From the NCBI GenBank assembly GCA_964530185.1, contig CAZHBB010000003.1:1-64000 (forward strand): DNA of 64,000 nt, written 5' to 3'. The stretch is from PWVB01 sp964530185. GTDB taxonomy: Bacteria; Chloroflexota; Anaerolineae; B4-G1; SLSP01. Under the pieces are notes generated by a model. It worked only from the letters and a program-made list of their open reading frames with translations, ran no database searches and was not told where the DNA came from. This document shows, piece by piece, positions 23,986 to 33,333 of the stretch (positions are counted from its first letter, which is position 1; each line of letters begins with the position of its first letter). The translations under genes and the position numbers were made by a program.

Positions 23986-24543
23986 TCACTCCCAAGGCGC
24001 ACCCACAAGGGCAACGGCGTCGATCTGATTCCACCATCCCGTTCGCGATTCATCCAGGTCAACCCTCACAACGGCAACAGGATGGTCAGGCGGCAGGAAG
24101 CGCGCAACCAGCACGCCCGGGCAGGGCTCGTGAGTATCCTCACCCTCCCAGACAACCGTTGCAGTCCCCAGCGCATCAATGAGAGTGATGCGAGAGACCG
24201 CACCACGCCCATAGCTCTGGACGACTCGCACCTCAAAAGCTTGCACAGGGACAGCATAGCGAAGCTCCAGCCACTCCACTCCGTTACCTCGCGCCGAGGC
24301 CCAGGCCCGCGCGTCATCCTGGCAAGCCGCAATCTCAGGCGCCCCTGTGGCGCGACGCGCGCTCCAGTCTGGTATCCCATACTGTGAACTTGCTGTTGCT
24401 GCAATCGCCCATTGGGTAACCATCGCTGGCGTTGGCGTCGCGTCTGATCCTCGCTCCGAAGCTTGCAGGAGCACGCAGCCACTCAACAGCGCTGTCAATA
24501 GGAGAACACTCACGGGCAGAATTTGCAGTTTCACACCTGTCAT
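23986..24543 (-). CDS. Lipoprotein with discoidin-like domain
   Basis: 185 residues. A signal peptide ends in LLSGC (lipobox, Cys23). After a short low-complexity linker, the body (WAIAATASSQYGIPDWSARRATGAPE, then GVEWLELRYAVPVQAFEVRV and ITLIDALGTATVVWEG) has the beta-sandwich pattern of F5/8-type (discoidin) carbohydrate-binding modules. It should sit outside the membrane and bind glycans or protein. It converges with the DprA-like gene with 3 nt between the stops. I know of no assigned function. Confidence 0.65.
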   Translation of the reverse strand: MTGVKLQILPVSVLLLTALLSGCVLLQASERGSDATPTPAMVTQWAIAATASSQYGIPDWSARRATGAPEIAACQDDARAWASARGNGVEWLELRYAVPVQAFEVRVVQSYGRGAVSRITLIDALGTATVVWEGEDTHEPCPGVLVARFLPPDHPVAVVRVDLDESRTGWWNQIDAVALVGAPWE

Positions 24544-24682
24544 CCGTATCTATTCTAAGACGGAAGGGCCGATTGCCAAACCTGTGGATCTACACCTCAT
24601 GAGCTGCGAGACGTGAATTGACTCTAACATTCTTGACAGTCGAAGGTGGTCCCTTGTCGGACACTCTCTTTTGCGGAAAGTG

Positions 24683-24711
24683 TTGACATATGGGCTTTTG
24701 CGTGTTAGAAT
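24683..24711 (+). promoter_or_regulatory. Promoter of first MurR/RpiR regulator
   Basis: Consensus TTGACA (24683-24688), a 17-nt spacer and TAGAAT (24706-24711), 41 nt upstream of the regulator ATG. The leader is A-rich (ACAAAAAAATC) and may hold an operator, but no clear inverted repeat is visible. Confidence 0.8.
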
Positions 24712-24752
24712 GGAATTGAAACAAAAAAATCATCAAGAGACTGGTATACACC

Positions 24753-25697
24753 ATGAGCGCTAGACGACGATTTGACCCCTTTGCAATGAGACCCGAGGAA
24801 GTAGGGCTGTTTAAGGAGCGCATCCGCGAGAACTACGACCGCTTGACCCCAGGTTTCCGCCGGCTGGCCGATTTCATCATGAACAACACGCTGGACGTCG
24901 CCTTTTTCACCGCCACCGAGCTGGCCCGCTATGTGGGAGTGGATGCAGCCACAGTGGTCCGGTTCTCTCAGGAGATCGGCTATTCGGGCTACAGGGAACT
25001 GTCGCGCGAGATCAAACGCTATGTGCGTAATCGGTTGGTCTCCGCACGAGGCGAGGCTGCCAAGGCAGAGACCACAGAGGGCAAGTTGAGGATTGTCGCC
25101 GACTACGCAGCCGAGACCTTGCGAGAGTTCTCCGCTACGGAGCTGGAGAGAGTTGCCAGAGCGGTGGATCTCCTGACTCAGGCCCGCCACATCTGGCTGG
25201 CTGGCGAGTACAGTGAATATTACCTCGCTGAGTTCCTGGCCAAGCGGCTACAATCGATGGGGATTGAAGCTACCTCGTTTATGCCCTCTATGGCTGAGGC
25301 CAGCACAATCCTGACCCAGATGGAAACCGGAGATGTATTGGTCGCCATTATCGGGCTGGACCCTGGTGTCGAAGTGGGTCATGCCATCCAGTTGGCCAAG
25401 GCCGCAGGTGTGAAAACCATCGCGGTCACCACGTCTGGCCTTGCGTTAGGCGCACGCCACGCTGATGTGACCCTGCTGGTCCCGGACGATAGCCCCGCAG
25501 AAGTGTCAGCGTTTGGCCCGCTGATGCAAGTGTTGAGCCTGATCTGGGAGACCATGATGATGCAGCAGCCGGAGAGGGTTGCGGAGCACCATCGTGTCCT
25601 ACCAGAGTTGATGCGCCGCCTCGTGGAACTGCGGGCAACAACCCCAGAACATGAAGTGGGGGCACCTCAGAGCATCTGGCGGGAGAACATTGGTTAG
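24753..25697 (+). CDS. MurR/RpiR family transcriptional regulator 1
   Basis: 314 residues. The N-terminal HTH_6 domain (about 20-100) contains TATELARYVGVDAATVVRF, the helix-turn-helix, followed by SQEIGYSGYRELSREIKRY. The C-terminal SIS domain (about 140-290) binds phosphosugars in this family (IWLAGEYSEYY, TGDVLVAIIGLDPGVEVGHA, AAGVKTIAVTTS). It probably controls sugar or amino-sugar catabolism genes. The recognition region is nearly identical to that of the next gene. No target operon is adjacent, as the next genes are the paralogue and a membrane protein. Confidence 0.9.
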   Translation: MSARRRFDPFAMRPEEVGLFKERIRENYDRLTPGFRRLADFIMNNTLDVAFFTATELARYVGVDAATVVRFSQEIGYSGYRELSREIKRYVRNRLVSARGEAAKAETTEGKLRIVADYAAETLREFSATELERVARAVDLLTQARHIWLAGEYSEYYLAEFLAKRLQSMGIEATSFMPSMAEASTILTQMETGDVLVAIIGLDPGVEVGHAIQLAKAAGVKTIAVTTSGLALGARHADVTLLVPDDSPAEVSAFGPLMQVLSLIWETMMMQQPERVAEHHRVLPELMRRLVELRATTPEHEVGAPQSIWRENIG

Positions 25698-25826
25698 GCA
25701 GCGACTGCGCCCGACCAAGGGGATAGGCGACCATAAGCACTGACGTGGTTTTAGACCAGCGATCGGTCCCAAAGAACAAATATGAAGGCCTGAGGCATGG
25801 CCAGATAATTATCATGGAGGTGAAAA

Positions 25827-26702
25827 GTGTTCAAGGAACGCATTCGTGAGTACTACGACGACTTGACCCCAGGGTTCAGAAAACTTGCTGACTTCTTGGT
25901 CCTCAACACGATGGACGCTGCATTCTTGACAGCCAGTGAGTTGGCGAGACAGGTGGGAGTAGACCCCGCTACGGTGGTGCGATTCTCTCAAGAGATCGGC
26001 TATTCAGGTTACAGGGAACTCTCCCGTGAAATCAAGCGCTATGTACGGGATCAGGTCACTGCCACCTACCGGGAGGCCAAGGAAGCCAAGACCGAAGAAG
26101 ATGTCCTCAATGTGATCCTCGACAACACAGAACAGCAGTTACAGCATTTCCGCGCCACCGAGATCCCCTCGCTTGCCAAGGCCATTGAAGTTCTGAAGCA
26201 GGCCAGCCGGATATGGATCACAGGTGAATTCACGTCATTCGATCTGGCTGCCTACTTGGCCAAGGCACTGAGTCCCACCGTCGGCGTGCCAACCAAGTAT
26301 TTCCACCCCAGCATCTCCGAAACCGCAGCCGCCGTGGCTCAGATGAAGAAAGGTGATGCTCTGCTTGCACTGGCAATCGGCATCCCTGGCCTGGACACCG
26401 GCTATGCAGTCCACCTGGCAAAGGAGAAGGGGCTCCAAACCATCTGTGTGACAAACTCAGGAACCGTGCTCCCTGCCCGCGAAGCCGATATTACCCTTGT
26501 AATACCGACACGCAGCCCGCTTGCCGTGGCCAGCTACAATCTATCTCTGCTGATCCTTGGTGTGATATGGGAAGCTCTGGTGGCAAGTCGCGTTGAGAAA
26601 GCCGCCGAGGCGTTCACGGCAGTCCACAGCAACATGAGTGAGATCCTTGAGCTACGCGGACAGACAAAGCCTTTCGAGGTGAGCACATTGGAAACCGAGT
26701 GA
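25827..26702 (+). CDS. MurR/RpiR family transcriptional regulator 2
   Basis: 291 residues from a GTG with GGAGGTG upstream. HTH_6 (about 1-80) and SIS domain (about 120-270) are arranged as in the upstream regulator. The stretch VVRFSQEIGYSGYRELSREI is identical in both proteins, while the SIS domains have drifted (IWITGEFTSFD against IWLAGEYSEYY). The tandem arrangement reflects duplication with conservation of the DNA-reading part and change in the ligand part. The 129-nt gap between them lacks an obvious promoter, so they may be co-transcribed. Confidence 0.9.
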   Translation: MFKERIREYYDDLTPGFRKLADFLVLNTMDAAFLTASELARQVGVDPATVVRFSQEIGYSGYRELSREIKRYVRDQVTATYREAKEAKTEEDVLNVILDNTEQQLQHFRATEIPSLAKAIEVLKQASRIWITGEFTSFDLAAYLAKALSPTVGVPTKYFHPSISETAAAVAQMKKGDALLALAIGIPGLDTGYAVHLAKEKGLQTICVTNSGTVLPAREADITLVIPTRSPLAVASYNLSLLILGVIWEALVASRVEKAAEAFTAVHSNMSEILELRGQTKPFEVSTLETE

Positions 26703-26725
26703 TTCTCAGACTGACCTACAGCTTT

Positions 26726-26769
26726 GAGACCCGCTACACCTGGCTCCAAAAGCCTGCGTAGCGGGTCTC
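26726..26769. terminator. Inverted repeat after regulators
   Basis: A 12-bp perfect stem (GAGACCCGCTAC at 26726-26737 with 26758-26769) encloses a 20-nt loop holding an inner GGCT/AGCC stem. It lies between convergent genes and probably ends both transcripts, although the T-tract is poor. Confidence 0.55.
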
Positions 26770-26788
26770 TGTCACTAGACTGCCTGAA

Positions 26789-27181
26789 TCAGAACCACCG
26801 ACTAAACAGGATCCGAACGAGCCAACTGACAGCCCGCACCAAGAGGAAGAAAGCGCCGAACAAGAAGGCCATACCTAACAACGCTGCTAAGATGTTGAGA
26901 CCACGCGCATCTTTCCGGGTTAATCGCTTTCCAGCCACGGCTAAAGCATCAGCCCCCCCGATCAGACCTCCCACGACCCCACCCCAAAGGACATATTGCA
27001 TCAAACTTCCACTGATCAGCCCTGCCCCACGCGCGAGCGAGGCCGCCACCAATGCTAGCAGCCCACCGACAACAGCCCCAAACATCTGGCGGCCCCAACT
27101 GTCCGTAGCCTGGGTGGCTGTCTCGTGCCCATCGGTGGCGCTCTCATGTTGCTCTTCATTAACTGGCTCAGGTTCTGCCAT
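26789..27181 (-). CDS. Small two-to-three-helix membrane protein, unknown function
   Basis: 130 residues from the ATG at 27181 (GAGGG upstream); an ATG at 27205 is less well placed. The N-terminal 30 residues are acidic and polar, followed by glycine-rich hydrophobic helices (AVVGGLLALVAASLARGAGL, VVGGLIGGADALAVAG, LAALLGMAFLFGAFFLLVRA). Positive residues KRLTRKDARG between helices and a basic C-terminus (SRWF) suggest a defined membrane orientation. I recognise no family. Confidence 0.6.
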   Translation of the reverse strand: MAEPEPVNEEQHESATDGHETATQATDSWGRQMFGAVVGGLLALVAASLARGAGLISGSLMQYVLWGGVVGGLIGGADALAVAGKRLTRKDARGLNILAALLGMAFLFGAFFLLVRAVSWLVRILFSRWF

Positions 27182-27330
27182 GTGACCCTCAATTCTGTGT
27201 GACATCTCAGATACGATTACAGTCTACACGGTGTGGCGAGTGGCGCAAATCGAATCCGTAGGCAACGTCGTCTCGCCGAAGTTCTTTGCCCGGGGACCAC
27301 TATGGAAAACATGGGCGCTGCGTCCAGCTG

Positions 27331-27339
27331 TGCTATACT
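27331..27339 (+). promoter_or_regulatory. Extended -10 element just before a start codon
   Basis: TGCTATACT (27331-27339) fits an extended -10 element and ends 8 nt before the ATG at 27348. The mRNA would be leaderless or nearly so. Confidence 0.5.
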
Positions 27340-27347
27340 ATTGCACT

Positions 27348-29633
27348 ATGTCCGGATGGCACGGTCAACAGTCCACCAGGCGTACACCATCAGCACGACG
27401 CGCTCTCAGAGATCGCAGTCTGTGGCTCATCATCATTGCCTTCTGGACCCTCGCGACGGCCTGGAACTTCATCGTCCCACCTTACGAGAACCTGGATGAA
27501 CTGGAGCACGCTGAGGTTGTGCGCCATATCGTCATCACGGGGAAATTGCCCATCCATGGTACTGCGGAGGCCGCAGGGTATCGCGTACGCCAGGAAGCAT
27601 CTCAGCCCCCGCTTTATCATATACTTGCAGCTTTGTGGTCGCGGGCCCTGGGACTTCCTACTGACCCCCATGCCCCCGAGCCCACACCCCCCACTGTCGT
27701 GGCATGTGGGCTCACTGGCACTCTGTACAACAAAGCTACATGGATACACAATCCAGCGGAGGAGGCACTCCCCTGGCACGGTGCGATCCTGACACTCCAT
27801 GCACTCCGGATCTTCTCAATGCTACTTCAGACCTTCACGCTCCTGGGGACATGGGTGCTGGTCAGACGGGTGTTTCCCGCGGGACCAACTGCGTGGCTGG
27901 CCACCAGCCTGGTCGCCTTCAACCCCCAATTCCTCCTCATGACCGCCGATGTCAACAACGACAACGCCGTGGTACCGCTGGCGACATGGGGGCTAGTCCT
28001 CGCGTACGATCTCTGGCGCCACGGCCATCAAGGATGGCGAGCCTGGGTTTTGGGCCTCGTCAGCGGACTGGCCGCACTGAGCAAATTGAGTGGTCTGGGC
28101 GTCGCCGGACTGGGGCTTCTCGCGCTCATAGCCCGCTGGGCCCAGCGACGGGAATCCTTCACTCGAACCGTATTGCACAGCGCGGCGATCATGCTGCCCG
28201 CGGCCCTGTTATTGGTCCCCTGGATCTGGCGCAACCTCCAGCTCTACAGTGACCCTACGGCGCTCGCGCCTATGTTGGAGAAAGTCGGGTACCGGACCAG
28301 CTCCCCAGGATGGGGGGATTTCTGGATGACGTGGGCTTCATTTTGGGGACAACTTCCGTGTGCTTTCTATCCCCGTGTTTTCTATCTTCCCTATGGCATC
28401 GTCACACTGGGCGGGTTAATCGGCCTGGCCCTTCAGTGGCGGCGGCTCTCACCCTCAGTGCGGGCCTTATCTCTCCTGTCCATCATCTGGTATCTGGTGA
28501 TCACCGGAGCATGGTGGCGATGGAACACCATCACACCCGCTCCTGGTGGACGGCTCCTCTTCCCGGCGATAGCCGCAGGTGCCTTCATCCTCGCCACCGG
28601 GTGGCGGGTCGCGGGGAAACGTGCCAGCATGATCTGGAGCATTCTCCTCCCAATGTGGGTGGTGCTCACACTGCGCATAGGGCCAGTGGAGGCTTTTGCC
28701 TACCCACGTGTCCTGCCTGCTGCCAAATTCGCTAAGGGAATGTCGGTTGCGCAAGCTGGTGACGCCATCAAACTCCTACACTACACGGCGCGTATCATCC
28801 CCCATGACCCAGCATGCGTCTTCGTCTCCCATGCGTATTGCCAGCCGACACTCGATCTGACGTTGACATGGCAGGCAGAGCGCTCCATAGAGCAAAACCT
28901 CACCATGGTGGTCCAATTCGTCTCCCTGGCTCCCGGCGACACCACTCTGCGTCTCAACTACAACCACTGGCCCGGCCGAGGCAACCTACCCACTCGTCTC
29001 TGGCCCGTGGGCCAGCCCCTCCGCGACCATTACCGGATACCCTTGCCCCGATCGCCCTACGAGACCCAAGCCTGGCGTCTGACCGTGGCATGGGTAGATC
29101 CTGTCGACAGCTCCAGACTCCCGACATACAACGCCGCTGGGGAGCCAACGGGTAACGTGATAGACCTGGGGCTCTGCCGCGTGCCTGGCGTCGCCCCGCC
29201 TGAACCGGGCTGGCATCACCCTGCCACCCCCGTCGACTTTCGACTCTCTGGAGCCAGCCCGTGGGGCCTCCGGTTGAGTGACGCTCGTGTGACGCCCGGC
29301 TCACAAGGCGATCCATGGCAGGTCGCTCTCGTCTGGGAGAGCTTAGCGCCAATCGATAGCGACCTGACAGTCTTCGTACACGCCTACGACTCGTCTGGGA
29401 CCCTGTTGACAGGAGGTGACGGCCCACCGCGCGGGGGAACATTTCCGACGCACCTCTGGTTGCCGGGGGATCGGATCGTGGATAGCCACACCCTGGCGAT
29501 CACGGAGGACATGGATGTGGAAGCCATCGCAGTAGGCCTCTACGACGCAACAACAGGCGCGCGCGCCGAGGCCTTGCAACAGGGACAGTTATTACCAGAC
29601 GGTGCGGTCATCCTCTGGCGCGCCAAGCCATGA
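27348..29633 (+). CDS. GT-C membrane glycosyltransferase with C-terminal beta-sandwich modules
   Basis: 761 residues from the ATG at 27348. The first half is a polytopic membrane domain of the ArnT/PMT type: the acidic loop motif NLDELEHAEVV follows the first helix and RQEASQPPLYH follows soon after. Such enzymes use polyprenyl-phosphate sugars as donors. From about residue 470 the protein is extracytoplasmic and contains two related modules: NLTMVVQFVS...PTRLWPVGQPLRDHYRI and LTVFVHAYDSSG...PTHLWLPGDRIVDSHT...VGLYDATTGAR. The second module is shared with the PASTA kinase. It overlaps the next glycosyltransferase by ATGA, so the two are co-translated. Confidence 0.82.
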   Translation: MSGWHGQQSTRRTPSARRALRDRSLWLIIIAFWTLATAWNFIVPPYENLDELEHAEVVRHIVITGKLPIHGTAEAAGYRVRQEASQPPLYHILAALWSRALGLPTDPHAPEPTPPTVVACGLTGTLYNKATWIHNPAEEALPWHGAILTLHALRIFSMLLQTFTLLGTWVLVRRVFPAGPTAWLATSLVAFNPQFLLMTADVNNDNAVVPLATWGLVLAYDLWRHGHQGWRAWVLGLVSGLAALSKLSGLGVAGLGLLALIARWAQRRESFTRTVLHSAAIMLPAALLLVPWIWRNLQLYSDPTALAPMLEKVGYRTSSPGWGDFWMTWASFWGQLPCAFYPRVFYLPYGIVTLGGLIGLALQWRRLSPSVRALSLLSIIWYLVITGAWWRWNTITPAPGGRLLFPAIAAGAFILATGWRVAGKRASMIWSILLPMWVVLTLRIGPVEAFAYPRVLPAAKFAKGMSVAQAGDAIKLLHYTARIIPHDPACVFVSHAYCQPTLDLTLTWQAERSIEQNLTMVVQFVSLAPGDTTLRLNYNHWPGRGNLPTRLWPVGQPLRDHYRIPLPRSPYETQAWRLTVAWVDPVDSSRLPTYNAAGEPTGNVIDLGLCRVPGVAPPEPGWHHPATPVDFRLSGASPWGLRLSDARVTPGSQGDPWQVALVWESLAPIDSDLTVFVHAYDSSGTLLTGGDGPPRGGTFPTHLWLPGDRIVDSHTLAITEDMDVEAIAVGLYDATTGARAEALQQGQLLPDGAVILWRAKP

Positions 29634-31954
29634 ATACGATGGACAGAGTAGTTCGCTGGCCGGGGATTGCACGTGACCTATTGCTGATCCTGGTGGCCTT
29701 CACTATCCTGACCGCACTCTACAACCTATTTACTCCTATCTTTGAGGCCCCAGATGAAGTCTGGCACTACGCCCATCTCCGGTGGTTGGCTGAGGGACAT
29801 GGATTGCCTTCTCTGATCGACGACCGCAGCGGCGCCTATCAGGAAGCCGCCCAACCCCCACTCTACTATGCCTCAGCCGCGCTTCTCAGCTACACCATTC
29901 CCGATGATGACCTTCCCTCCTTGATGTGGCACAATCCCGGTTTCGGGTTCCAGGCACCAGGGACAGTCGCCGACAACAAGAACATGCTTATCCACACGAC
30001 ACGCGAGAGATGGCCCTGGCGAGGGGCGGTCCTGGCTGTCCACGTCGCCCGCCTCACCTCCTGGCTCTACGGGCTGATAGCCGTTTCCGCAGCCTGGGGC
30101 TTAGGAATGGAGACCTTCGGTGACCGCCACGGTGCTCGTCTCACCGCCGCATGGCTCGCCTTCCACCCACAGTTCGTTTTTATCTCCAGCGTGATCAACA
30201 ATGACGCCGCCGCCACCGCCCTAGCCACGGTGGTGCTTTGGCGTTGTGCCCGGGCTTTGCGCCGCGGCATCCAACGATACGACAGCCTGCTATTGGGCAT
30301 GGCAGTGGGGTTGGCCACCCTGGCTAAGACCAGTCTGCTGGCACTGATCCCCATCGGATTAGGGGCGATTGCCCTCGCACACGTGCTGCATCGAGGCAAG
30401 CACACGTCGTTCACCAACCGGTTCTCTCTCTCTTCTCTGGCCAGCTATCTGCTGGGCGTTGCCATCATAGGTGGATGGTGGTACGCACGCAACTGGATGC
30501 TCTACCAGGACCCACTTGGCCTTAGCACACACCTCAGAACCCCCTGGGGACGTCCAGCAACGCTTTCCCTGCCAGATCTCATCCCAGAGATCCCCCTGGT
30601 CTTGCGCTCATTCTGGGCAGCTTACGGGTGGGGACATGTGACATGGCCTCCAATCTACTACATACTGCTCTGGACATTGGCGCTTTGCCTCATCGCCGCA
30701 GCCCTTTGGACACTGGGGCGCAACTGGTACACATGGCTTAAACGCCCTCAAGAGAAACGAGGGACAGGATTCTCCCTTCCAGAGCCATCGGTCCTGATAG
30801 CTACGCTCTCTCTCTTCTGGGCAGCCGCGATAGTCGCCGCGCTCGTCCACTGGATGCAACAGGTGGAGGCCCCTCATGGTCGCCTCCTCTTCCCGGCGTT
30901 AGGAAGCTGGGGGATTGTCCTCACATGGGGTGCGTTGGAGTTGCGGCATCGCTCACCCCGGCTCGGGATCCTCATCACGCGGGGCCTCCTGGGCCTCATG
31001 GCGACTTTAAGCATCCTGGCCCCAGGAGCCCGTATCGCCAGCACCTTCAGCATGCCGCGGCTCCTCTCGCCCTCAGAGATCACGACCCGGTGTGAGACAC
31101 CGGTCAACCTGCATTACGACGAGCTCGCCCAGCTCTCATGCTTGAAGATCGAGCCACAGCGAGTCAGGGTAGGAGAAAAGGTCGCCGTAAGCGCCTGCTG
31201 GATCGCCCTGGCTCCTATCGAGCGAGACTACACCGTCTTCGTGCACATCCTGGGTCCAGATATGATGCGCGTTGGAGAGCGTCATACATATCCAGGGCTG
31301 GGCAGGTATCCTACGACACTGTGGTCACCCGGATTGGGGTTCTGTGAGACCTATCGTGTGCAGATCTCCACCTGGGCTGAGGCCCCCCTGCGCTATCAGG
31401 TGGAAATTGGCCTATTCGAGCCCGAGACCGGCGCACGACTGCCCGTCACTGATGCCCTGGGCCACTCTATGGCTCCCCCGGTGGCAGGGCACCTGGTGAT
31501 CACGCCACTTGAACCCTTCGAGCCAAGACCCAGCCGCTTACTCGCTGCCCACCTAGGTGAAGGGATTGAATTACTCGGTGCAGATATTCCCTCAGGCGCT
31601 CAAATCGGCGACCGCGTCCCCATCACCCTCTATTGGAAGGCCAAACACACTCTCGCCCACGACTATGTCGCTTTCGTCCACCTGTGGCGACCTGGGGACA
31701 ACGCACCTCTCGCACAACACGACAGTCAGCCCCGCGCAGGTTGGTATCCAGTATCCGCGTGGGGCCCCAACGACGTCATATCGGACACACACATCCTGGA
31801 GATTCCCTCGGCGATGACACCTGGCACGTACCCCTTATGGGCCGGGCTGTACGATCCCGTGGATGGGACGCGGCTTGCAGCCTATGGCCCGGACGGGCGT
31901 TACACGGACGACTTAGTCCCCCTCGGCACAATCGAAGTGCAATCACCGCCCTAA
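29630..31954 (+). CDS. GT-C membrane glycosyltransferase with two C-terminal beta-sandwich modules
   Basis: 774 residues starting in the stop of the previous gene (ATGA). The membrane half has the GT-C acidic motif FEAPDEVWHYAHL and AAQPPLYYASAALL, nearly parallel to the upstream protein, so the pair arose by duplication. The extracytoplasmic tail has two modules (DYTVFVHILGPDM...PTTLWSPG, and DYVAFVHLWRPGD...VSAWGPNDVISDTH...WAGLYDPVDGTRL). These proteins probably attach sugars to lipid-linked or protein acceptors on the outer face of the membrane. The acceptor cannot be named. Confidence 0.82.
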   Translation: MNTMDRVVRWPGIARDLLLILVAFTILTALYNLFTPIFEAPDEVWHYAHLRWLAEGHGLPSLIDDRSGAYQEAAQPPLYYASAALLSYTIPDDDLPSLMWHNPGFGFQAPGTVADNKNMLIHTTRERWPWRGAVLAVHVARLTSWLYGLIAVSAAWGLGMETFGDRHGARLTAAWLAFHPQFVFISSVINNDAAATALATVVLWRCARALRRGIQRYDSLLLGMAVGLATLAKTSLLALIPIGLGAIALAHVLHRGKHTSFTNRFSLSSLASYLLGVAIIGGWWYARNWMLYQDPLGLSTHLRTPWGRPATLSLPDLIPEIPLVLRSFWAAYGWGHVTWPPIYYILLWTLALCLIAAALWTLGRNWYTWLKRPQEKRGTGFSLPEPSVLIATLSLFWAAAIVAALVHWMQQVEAPHGRLLFPALGSWGIVLTWGALELRHRSPRLGILITRGLLGLMATLSILAPGARIASTFSMPRLLSPSEITTRCETPVNLHYDELAQLSCLKIEPQRVRVGEKVAVSACWIALAPIERDYTVFVHILGPDMMRVGERHTYPGLGRYPTTLWSPGLGFCETYRVQISTWAEAPLRYQVEIGLFEPETGARLPVTDALGHSMAPPVAGHLVITPLEPFEPRPSRLLAAHLGEGIELLGADIPSGAQIGDRVPITLYWKAKHTLAHDYVAFVHLWRPGDNAPLAQHDSQPRAGWYPVSAWGPNDVISDTHILEIPSAMTPGTYPLWAGLYDPVDGTRLAAYGPDGRYTDDLVPLGTIEVQSPP

Positions 31955-31989
31955 ATCCGGGGCGCAGAGACAGGCGGATAGTCCCTGCC

Positions 31990-33042
31990 TCACGAACCCA
32001 CGGTCTGCCTTGAAACAGGTCTGCGTGCCATTGCCCGCAAACTCGACCAACCAGGACCAGCGCTGAAAAGCGCACTCAGAGCCATACAGATCGCAGAAGT
32101 GAGACACCAGGCGCAGGTTGCGCCGATGACAAAAGGCTCCAAGAACGTAAGGTAGATAGAAAAAGTCAACCCGAAAAGCGACATGAGCAGTCTGAGCGCA
32201 GAAGCGTACGTCTTGACAGTAGCCTGCCCCCATGCCACCAACGCTGTTGTCCCCAAGAGAGCCACATAACCCAACACCCCCAGGACAGCGACCGGCACCA
32301 CACCAAAGAGCATTGCATACTGGCTCTGCTGTACAGCATTGCAATCGCCGACCGGACCACAGACCGCCGTGCTCCCTGTTGTCTCGACGTAAGCCAAGTA
32401 CGAGGCGGCACCGAGCCCGACTAGAAGTACCAAGAATAGCCCGCCAGCGCCGACGCGCTTCGCCAACGCTTCCTGCCAACCCCGTGGCTTGATCACCAGA
32501 ATCAGGACAACGGTTAGCCCCACCAGCACCAACGTGGACAAAGTGTTCCCGACCGGGTCCTGCAGGAACCGGGCCCGCCAATCTCGATTTACCACCCCAT
32601 TATCCCCTTCCAAACTGCGTACAGCTTCGACCATCCCAGGCAGGTCTGGCCAATCTGTCCCCCCCTGTTGCAGGGCATCATCGATAAGCCCCGGTAACTC
32701 AGTTGGAATATCCCGCGAGCCCACCAGGATATGCTCTCCAATGATCGCTGTCGGGACACCTACCAACGAGGGGTGGTACTTGTCTACCACTGCATGGAAT
32801 AACCTCTGACCATCAGGAGTGCTGATGTCGATCAGAGCAACGCGCAATTGATCCCCGTAATGGGACTGTAACGGCGGGAGTACCTCAGTCATCACCAGAT
32901 GGCAATGTGGACAACTGGGATGATAGAAAAGCACAACGCGTACGATGGCTTGGTCAGCACTTGCGGTAACCGGCACGCTGAGCACCAGTAGACCTACAAG
33001 AACGCACACAAGAGCTCTGGAGCACCATGTCAACGGATTCAT
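31990..33042 (-). CDS. Thioredoxin-like domain fused to vitamin K epoxide reductase (VKOR)
   Basis: 350 residues from the ATG at 33042 (GGAGGGA upstream). A signal peptide precedes a thioredoxin-like domain with C44-P-H-C47 outside the membrane. From about residue 165 a VKOR domain with four to five helices carries the loop cysteines C228 and C234 and the quinone-side C310-A-W-C313. VKOR reoxidises a thioredoxin-like partner and passes electrons to quinone, so this is a one-protein disulfide-forming system replacing DsbA/DsbB. The Trx domain is N-terminal, opposite to the common VKOR-Trx order. It is divergent from rubrerythrin. Confidence 0.9.
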   Translation of the reverse strand: MNPLTWCSRALVCVLVGLLVLSVPVTASADQAIVRVVLFYHPSCPHCHLVMTEVLPPLQSHYGDQLRVALIDISTPDGQRLFHAVVDKYHPSLVGVPTAIIGEHILVGSRDIPTELPGLIDDALQQGGTDWPDLPGMVEAVRSLEGDNGVVNRDWRARFLQDPVGNTLSTLVLVGLTVVLILVIKPRGWQEALAKRVGAGGLFLVLLVGLGAASYLAYVETTGSTAVCGPVGDCNAVQQSQYAMLFGVVPVAVLGVLGYVALLGTTALVAWGQATVKTYASALRLLMSLFGLTFSIYLTFLEPFVIGATCAWCLTSAICMALSALFSAGPGWSSLRAMARRPVSRQTVGS

Positions 33043-33104
33043 CAAGTTCCCTCCAAAGACCTGCAACGAGCTTGAGCCTGAACCGTGTCGACGCAATACA
33101 CTCA

Positions 33105-33132
33105 ATCATAACCGACACTGCGCAATGGGCAA
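33105..33132 (-). promoter_or_regulatory. Candidate promoter of the Trx-VKOR gene
   Basis: Minus-strand TTGCCC (33132-33127), a 16-nt spacer and TATGAT (33110-33105), about 60 nt upstream of the VKOR ATG. Confidence 0.45.
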
Positions 33133-33254
33133 TGCCCCTCAGCACAGACTTCACCAAGCCGTGTCTCGTGCCACAGACGTCATGTCGCTCACTCAGCCCA
33201 CTAACTCTCAGGCAGGAGCACGCCCCCAGAGGGCATGCCAGCCTCGAAATTGTG

Positions 33255-33283
33255 TTGACATTTCTGCGTCCGGAGTCTAAGAT
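33255..33283 (+). promoter_or_regulatory. Promoter of rubrerythrin gene
   Basis: Consensus TTGACA (33255-33260), a 17-nt spacer and TAAGAT (33278-33283), about 50 nt upstream of the ATG at 33334. Confidence 0.75.
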
Positions 33284-33333
33284 ACTGACCACTGATCTAT
33301 AAGTGTGAATATCCAATAGCATGGGGGGCATAG

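Noticed and set aside
24544..24752. Possible small gene or operator before the regulators
   Set aside because: Only a promoter is supported; no inverted repeat or open frame with ribosome site is visible.
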